Of a stretch of DNA of 10,706 nucleotides, positions 6,724 to 10,706 are shown piece after piece. Source of the DNA: Candidatus Fonsibacter sp. (lineage in GTDB: Bacteria > Pseudomonadota > Alphaproteobacteria > Pelagibacterales > Pelagibacteraceae); the NCBI GenBank assembly GCA_023257975.1, contig JALRAW010000145.1:1-10706 (forward strand), read 5' to 3'. The notes under the pieces were generated by a model. The model worked only from the letters and a program-made list of their open reading frames with translations, searched no databases and was not told where the DNA came from. Both the position numbers and the translations under genes were made by a program. Every line of letters begins with the position of its first letter. Position 1 is the stretch's first letter.

Positions 6724-7797
6724 TTAGTATTTTACGCCAGCTCCTTTTAAAAATGGTGCATCAGGATCTAAAGGCCATCTTGGTTTTGCAACAACATCAA
6801 GATTATCTTCAATTCCATTTTTAAATCTTTCAATTCCAGCCCAAGCAATCATAACTCCATTATCACTACAAAGTTCGATGGGTGGAAAATAATTTTCAAA
6901 GCCTATTTGTTTGCTTAATTTATCTAAATTATCTCTAATACTTTTATTTGCAGCAACGCCGCCAGATATTACAAAAGCTTTTTTATTTTTTTTATATTTA
7001 GAAGTAAATTCGGTCATAGCTGCTTTACATTTGATATATAGAATTTCATTAATTGTTTTTTGAAAAGATGCAGCAAGATTTTCTTTATCTTTTTGAGTTT
7101 TTATTTTTGATGATAATTGTAAAATTGCTGTTTTTAATCCTGCAAAAGATAAATTGCATCCTGGATGATTTAATATTGGCTTGGGTAAAACATAAGTTGT
7201 TTCGTCTCCATTTTTAGCAAGTATTTCAATTTTTGGTCCACCTGGAAATTCAAGGCCAATCATTTTTGCTGTTTTGTCAAAAGTTTCTCCCAGAGCATCA
7301 TCAATGGTTGTTCCAATTCTTTTAAATTTTCCAACCCCTTCAACAATTAAAAATTGAGTATGTCCACCAGAGACTAAAAGCAAAAGATAAGGAAAGTCTA
7401 TTTTGTTAAAAATTCTTGGTGTTAGCGCGTGACCTTCTAAATGATTAATTGCAAGAAATGGTTTTTTTAATATTCCTGCAATACTTTTTCCAGCGCTTAA
7501 ACCAACCATTAAGCAAACTAACAAACCAGGACCTGCTGTTGCTGCAACACCATCTAATTCTTCAAATTTACATTTGCTATCCTCTATTGCTTTTTTAATA
7601 ATAATATCAATTTTTTCAGCGTGAGATCTCGCGGCGTTTTCTGGTACTACTCCTCCAAATTTTAAATGTTCCTCAACTTGGCTAGATACTACGTTGGATA
7701 ATATTTCAACATTTCCTTTTGTATCTTCTCTTACTACTGATGCAGCAGTTTCGTCGCAACTAGTCTCGATTCCAAGGAATGTTAAATCTTTTTTCAT
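6724..7797 (-). CDS. tsaD: tRNA N6-threonylcarbamoyladenosine transferase TsaD
   Basis: TsaD transfers the threonylcarbamoyl group from threonylcarbamoyl-AMP to A37 of tRNAs that read ANN codons. It acts in the cytosol with TsaB and TsaE. From ATG 7797 the protein is 357 aa, the normal bacterial length. Visible marks: GIETSCDETAASVV (9-22) at the ASKHA-fold N-terminus; NHLEGH with metal ligands His119 and His123; LLVSGGHTQF (141-150, approximately); GTTIDDALGETFDKTAKM; LSFAGLKTA; VISGGVAANKSIR; and LCSDNG with the third metal ligand, Asp312. A GTG at 7818 in the same frame would add seven residues (MITLNTS). I prefer the ATG because it matches relatives, and the GTG sits inside an 8-bp palindrome with no proper ribosome binding site. 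It diverges from hemC, an arrangement common in alphaproteobacteria. Confidence 0.97.
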   Translation of the reverse strand: MKKDLTFLGIETSCDETAASVVREDTKGNVEILSNVVSSQVEEHLKFGGVVPENAARSHAEKIDIIIKKAIEDSKCKFEELDGVAATAGPGLLVCLMVGLSAGKSIAGILKKPFLAINHLEGHALTPRIFNKIDFPYLLLLVSGGHTQFLIVEGVGKFKRIGTTIDDALGETFDKTAKMIGLEFPGGPKIEILAKNGDETTYVLPKPILNHPGCNLSFAGLKTAILQLSSKIKTQKDKENLAASFQKTINEILYIKCKAAMTEFTSKYKKNKKAFVISGGVAANKSIRDNLDKLSKQIGFENYFPPIELCSDNGVMIAWAGIERFKNGIEDNLDVVAKPRWPLDPDAPFLKGAGVKY

Positions 7798-7873
7798 TGA
7801 TGTATTGAGTGTGATCACCTGTCGCTATAAAAAGTAGCGATAATATACAGCAAAATGTTATTAAATCAGCAAA
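7798..7873. promoter_or_regulatory. Shared divergent control region of tsaD and hemC
   Basis: This 76-bp gap serves both directions. It holds a perfect palindrome GTGATCAC (7811-7818), an inverted repeat TCGCTA (7822-7827) / TAGCGA (7835-7840) around a 7-base AT spacer, and -10-like AT stretches: TATAAA at 7826-7831, and TAATAT at 7841-7846, which resembles a -10 on both strands. TTGAGT at 7805-7810 lies 15 bases before TATAAA, a slightly short spacing for a hemC promoter. The inverted repeat overlaps these elements, as an operator would. No regulator is identified. Confidence 0.45.
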
Positions 7874-7879
7874 ATGTTA
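7848..7879 (+). repeat. 13-bp direct repeat that duplicates the hemC start region
   Basis: CAGCAAAATGTTA occurs at 7848-7860 and again at 7867-7879, with a 19-base period. Each copy contains an ATG. The second ATG (7874) starts hemC. The first (7855) lies in a different frame and opens a 10-codon reading frame (MLLNQQNVKK) that stops at 7887, inside hemC. Ribosomes could therefore choose between two identical start contexts. Confidence 0.6.
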
Positions 7880-8845
7880 AGAAATAAAAAAATTATTATT
7901 GGTACTAGAGGTAGTAGACTATCACTTGCACAAACAGAACATTTTAGAGATGAGCTGCTACTTGCTTATCCAGAAGTTAAAGCTGATCAGTTAATTATTA
8001 AAATTATTAAAACATCAGGAGATAAATTTAAAACTGAGAATTTAGGTATGATGGGTGGCAAAGGACTTTTTGTCAAAGAACTAGAAGAATGTTTGCTTGA
8101 AAAATCAATTGATGTTGCAGTTCATTCTCTTAAAGATGTGCCAACTTTTTCACCGAAAAAATTATCACTTGCTTGTTATTTAAAAAGGACAGATGAAAGA
8201 GACGCATTTTTATCGCCTATTGCAAGTTCATTTGCAAATTTAAAACCAGGTTCTACCGTTGGTACTTCCTCCGTAAGACGATTCTCTCAATTAAAGAGAT
8301 TAAGAAGTGATTTAAAAATTATTCCCATCAGAGGCAATATTGATACTAGAATTAATAAAATGAAGGAGGGAATTTATGACTCGATAGTGCTTGCAGCATC
8401 GGGGTTAAAAAGACTTGGGTTCCATTCAGAAGTAAAACAATATTTCGAAAAAGATGTGATAATCCCATCGGCCGGACAGGGAATTATAACTGTTCAATGT
8501 AGAGATGAAGATCTAGAAATTAAAGAGATATTAAAAGTCGTAAATGATAAAGAAACAAAAATTTTGGCAGAGGCGGAGCGTTCATTATTAGAAGTGTTAA
8601 ATGGTGCGTGTGATACTCCCGTTGGAGCGAATGCTATTATTAATGATGAAGGTGAATTATTTTTGCAGGCAGAATTGTTATCTTTAGATGGCACAAAATC
8701 TTTTAGAGCACATAAAACTGGAATTGCAGAAAAAGCAAAAAGTATAGGAATAGATGTGGCTGAGGAAATTTTATCTAAAGCTGGAGACGATTTTATTATT
8801 TCGGAGACAAAACTTGCACATACTATTTACAAAAAGTCAGAATAG
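7874..8845 (+). CDS. hemC: Hydroxymethylbilane synthase (porphobilinogen deaminase)
   Basis: HemC joins four porphobilinogens into hydroxymethylbilane on the way to heme and other tetrapyrroles, in the cytosol. The protein is 323 aa, slightly above the usual 300-315. Seen in order: GTRGSRLSLAQ (10-20); IKTSGDKF (45-52); MGGKGLFVKELEE (60-72); HSLKDVP (84-90), whose Asp88 is the catalytic aspartate; KRTDERDAF (104-112); GTSSVRR (130-136); RGNIDTRINK (153-162), with cofactor-binding arginines; IPSAGQG (197-203); and NGACDTPVGA (243-252), where Cys246 carries the dipyrromethane cofactor. The ATG at 7874 gives the family N-terminus (MLRNKKIIIGTRGSRL) but has no clear Shine-Dalgarno sequence, and an identical start context lies 19 bases upstream in another frame. 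It heads the hemC-hemD-folD group and overlaps hemD by 32 bp. Confidence 0.97.
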   Translation: MLRNKKIIIGTRGSRLSLAQTEHFRDELLLAYPEVKADQLIIKIIKTSGDKFKTENLGMMGGKGLFVKELEECLLEKSIDVAVHSLKDVPTFSPKKLSLACYLKRTDERDAFLSPIASSFANLKPGSTVGTSSVRRFSQLKRLRSDLKIIPIRGNIDTRINKMKEGIYDSIVLAASGLKRLGFHSEVKQYFEKDVIIPSAGQGIITVQCRDEDLEIKEILKVVNDKETKILAEAERSLLEVLNGACDTPVGANAIINDEGELFLQAELLSLDGTKSFRAHKTGIAEKAKSIGIDVAEEILSKAGDDFIISETKLAHTIYKKSE

Positions 8846-9506
8846 TTCTGAAACTTTAATTAAAAAATTTATTGCCAAAGGTCATCGAGTTACTAATTTT
8901 CCGATACTAAACATAAAACCAATTATAATTCCTGATATTAATTTTAAAAATTTTACTTCAGTTATTTTTACAAGTTCTAATGCTATTCAAAATTTAAAAA
9001 ATATAAAAAATATTAATCATCTTAGATGTTTTTGCGTTGGTGAGGAAACAGCAGAAGTTGCAAAAAAAATTGGATTTTTAAATATTCAAGCTGCAGGAGG
9101 AAATTATAAACAACTTTGTGATCTTATTTTTAAAAATTGTGACAACTCTAAAGAAAAATTTATTTATGTAAGGGGAGAATTTGTCTCTAATGATTTAGAG
9201 GGAGACTTTAAAAAACAAGGATACACTTTGCAAAGTGTGATTAATTATACAGCCGAACCCAATTTAAATATTAATCAACAGTTGATTGAAGATTTAAAAA
9301 ATAAATTTATTGATGTTATTTTTGTTTATTCAAAGAGGGCAGCAGATCAATTACTCAAGATAATTTTAAATTATAAGATTGTAAATAATCTAGATGATTG
9401 TTGTTTGAATTGTATTAGTATTAACGTTGCAAATACTTTAAAAAGATTAAAGTGGAAAAGAATTAAAATTTTTTCACCAGGCGAAGAAGAATTATCATTG
9501 TTATAA
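8814..9506 (+). CDS. hemD: Uroporphyrinogen-III synthase
   Basis: HemD closes hydroxymethylbilane into uroporphyrinogen III with inversion of ring D, directly after HemC. The sequence of this family is poorly conserved; this copy (230 aa) shows the two-lobed pattern. HILFTKSQNSSETL lies at 2-15, VIFTSSNAI (50-58) is the first lobe, CVGEETAEVAKKIGF (74-88) is the hinge region, IYVRGEFVSNDLEGDF (117-132) is the start of the second lobe, and VIFVYSKRAADQLL (168-181) corresponds to the common VxFxSxxxA motif. I chose TTG 8814: it gives a family-like N-terminus, and GGAGA sits seven bases upstream, an ideal ribosome binding site, inside the end of hemC. The frame is open further upstream to 8754, but those residues are a shadow of hemC. 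Position after hemC strongly supports the call. Confidence 0.93.
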   Translation: MHILFTKSQNSSETLIKKFIAKGHRVTNFPILNIKPIIIPDINFKNFTSVIFTSSNAIQNLKNIKNINHLRCFCVGEETAEVAKKIGFLNIQAAGGNYKQLCDLIFKNCDNSKEKFIYVRGEFVSNDLEGDFKKQGYTLQSVINYTAEPNLNINQQLIEDLKNKFIDVIFVYSKRAADQLLKIILNYKIVNNLDDCCLNCISINVANTLKRLKWKRIKIFSPGEEELSLL

Positions 9507-9518
9507 AAGGATTTTTTA

Positions 9519-10385
9519 GTGATTATAGATGGAAAAAAATTTGCTCAAAAGTTAAAAAATAAAATTAAAAAAGAAGTTCAATCTATAAAAAATAAAACAA
9601 AATTAACACCTGGTCTTGCTGTCATTTTTGTAGGTCATCATACACCAAGCGAAATTTATGTTAGAAAAAAACAAATTTCAGCAAAAGAGGTTGGTATTAA
9701 TTTTAAAGTTTTAAGATTTAAAAATTCTGTTACTGAAAAAAAATTAATTTTAGGTATTCAGAAATTTAACAAAGATAAAAAAATTCATGGAATATTAGTT
9801 CAGTTACCTTTGCCTAATCACATTAATAATCAAAAAATTATTGGAAAAATTGATCCAAGAAAAGATGTAGATGGTTTTCATCCAATTAACGTTGGAAATC
9901 TATCGTCTGGAAAGGATGCACTCGTTCCCTGTACTCCTCTTGGATGTTATTTGATGATTAAGAGTGTTAGAAAAAATTTAGCAGGTCTAAGCGCTCTAAT
10001 TATTGGCAGATCTAATTTAAATGGTAAGCCAATGGCACAATTATTATTAAAAGAAGATTGCACAGTCACAATTGGGCATTCTAAAACAAAAAATTTAAAA
10101 GCATTATGTAAAAAAGCAGACATCGTTGTTGCAGCAGTAGGTAGAGCAAATTTAGTTAAAGGTGATTGGATAAAAAAAGGAGCAATTGTAATTGATGTGG
10201 GTATTAACAGAGTTGAGAAGAAAAAAGGTTATAAAATAGTAGGAGACGTTGAATTTAAATCGGTTGTTAAAAAAGTAAGAGCTATTACACCAGTTCCAGG
10301 AGGTGTTGGTCCCGTGACAATTGCGTGTCTGTTAAGTAATACTTTAAAAGCTTTTAAGAGTATTAATTTATTACTTTCTAAGTAA
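9519..10385 (+). CDS. folD: Bifunctional methylenetetrahydrofolate dehydrogenase / methenyltetrahydrofolate cyclohydrolase
   Basis: FolD interconverts 5,10-methylene-, 5,10-methenyl- and 10-formyl-tetrahydrofolate, using NADP, in the cytosol. At 288 aa it is full length. Marks seen: PGLAVIFVGHHTPSEIYV (31-48) leading to Lys51, the catalytic lysine of the YxxxK motif with Tyr47; ILVQLPLP (92-99); KDVDGFHP (115-122), with folate-binding Asp118; the Rossmann loop IIGRSNLNGKPMAQ (161-174); IGHSKT (185-190); IDVGIN (225-230); and TPVPGGVGPVT (257-267). The start is GTG 9519, with AAAGGA about seven bases upstream at a good distance; it begins 12 bp after the hemD stop. It is very Lys/Asn-rich and low in G+C. 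The last 15 bases overlap the end of argG on the other strand. Co-transcription with hemC and hemD is likely, although the pathways differ. Confidence 0.98.
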   Translation: MIIDGKKFAQKLKNKIKKEVQSIKNKTKLTPGLAVIFVGHHTPSEIYVRKKQISAKEVGINFKVLRFKNSVTEKKLILGIQKFNKDKKIHGILVQLPLPNHINNQKIIGKIDPRKDVDGFHPINVGNLSSGKDALVPCTPLGCYLMIKSVRKNLAGLSALIIGRSNLNGKPMAQLLLKEDCTVTIGHSKTKNLKALCKKADIVVAAVGRANLVKGDWIKKGAIVIDVGINRVEKKKGYKIVGDVEFKSVVKKVRAITPVPGGVGPVTIACLLSNTLKAFKSINLLLSK

Positions 10386-10706
10386 ACGAGCGTTCTTTTT
10401 AATAAAGTTTTCTACTCTTTTTTTATTAAAAGTTTTATTTTCTTCAAAAGAAACATTTCGCATTGAGTAAATGCTTTTATTAGAAATTCTTGAAACAATA
10501 CTTACGTTGCCTTTATAGATTTTTAACTTAACAGTTCCTTGTACTCGAGATCTTTTTTGATCAATAATTTTTTGTAATCTCAATCTTTCTTTTGAAAACC
10601 AAAATCCATTGTAAATTAGTTCTGCAAATCTAGACATAACAGCATCTTTTTTATGCGCAGTTTCTTTATCTAAAGTAAGAGACTCTATAGCTCTATGAGC
10701 GAACAA
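10371..10706 (-). CDS. argG: Argininosuccinate synthase, C-terminal part (cut by the window edge)
   Basis: Only the last 111 residues are visible; the gene continues past the right edge, so the first codon seen (Leu) is internal. ArgG condenses citrulline and aspartate with ATP to argininosuccinate, the penultimate step of arginine synthesis. The fragment carries typical C-terminal features: AELIYNGFWFSKER (28-41), VQGTVKLKIYKGNVSIVSR (55-73) and SIYSMRNVSFEE (78-89), ending in FIKKNARLLRK. These form the C-terminal oligomerisation helix region of the family rather than the ATP-binding site. The gene is convergent with folD: the two coding sequences overlap by 15 bp at their stops, leaving no room for a dedicated terminator between them. 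Confidence 0.93.
   Translation of the reverse strand: MFAHRAIESLTLDKETAHKKDAVMSRFAELIYNGFWFSKERLRLQKIIDQKRSRVQGTVKLKIYKGNVSIVSRISNKSIYSMRNVSFEENKTFNKKRVENFIKKNARLLRK

Noticed and set aside
7798..7818. GTG start for tsaD adding seven residues
   Set aside because: The added residues are not family-like, and the GTG sits in a palindrome without a properly spaced ribosome binding site.
8494..8694. Minus-strand open frame of 66 codons opposite hemC
   Set aside because: It is a Ser-rich shadow of the hemC C-terminal region, including the cofactor cysteine codon.
8754..8813. Longer hemD starting upstream
   Set aside because: The extra residues are an out-of-frame reading of hemC; the TTG at 8814 has the ribosome binding site and the family-like N-terminus.
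1..10706. CRISPR array, insertion sequence, prophage, tRNA or defence system
   Set aside because: No spaced repeat array, transposase or integrase, terminal inverted repeats, tRNA cloverleaf or defence-type domain was found; nearly all DNA is accounted for by housekeeping genes.

Overview
The window looks like ordinary core chromosome from a very AT-rich, tightly packed alphaproteobacterium. The best match is the SAR11 / Pelagibacterales type. This rests on the gene families present (alphaproteobacterial SDHAF4/DUF1674, a tsaD/hemC divergent pair, a VC_2705-type sodium:solute symporter with its small subunit), intergenic gaps mostly under 110 bp, overlapping stops, and base composition as low as 15% G+C in some 60-base stretches. 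The lineage is inferred from gene content and style, not from a marker gene.

Layout, left to right. On the minus strand (3361 down to 73) lies a membrane-transport block: a DUF4212 small subunit, the large symporter two bases after it, a strong hairpin, a small YggT-like membrane protein, and rpe. A 109-bp divergent gap separates this block from a short plus-strand unit: an unrecognised 208-aa protein whose end overlaps a 54-aa SDHAF4-like protein (4087-4251). That unit ends one base from the stop of acs. A minus-strand group follows: tsaD, an EVE-domain protein and acs, read in that order from 7797 to 4253. tsaD diverges from the plus-strand group hemC-hemD-folD across a 76-bp shared control region holding a hairpin, a palindrome and a duplicated start-codon segment. 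folD runs 15 bp into the end of argG, which enters from the right edge on the minus strand.

Functionally, the symporter pair and Acs fit uptake of a small carboxylate such as acetate and its activation to acetyl-CoA, although they are not in one transcription unit. SDHAF4 supports assembly of succinate dehydrogenase, which oxidises the succinate formed downstream of acetyl-CoA. HemC and HemD make uroporphyrinogen III, FolD makes C1-folates, TsaD modifies tRNA (t6A), Rpe belongs to the pentose phosphate pathway and ArgG to arginine synthesis.

I found no mobile element, CRISPR array, tRNA, rRNA or toxin/defence locus, and nothing that amounts to a new multi-gene system. The points most worth a second look are the small SDHAF4 gene and its unknown overlapping partner, a canonical EF-hand-type loop in a predicted periplasmic loop of the symporter, the hairpin after that gene, and the control region between tsaD and hemC.
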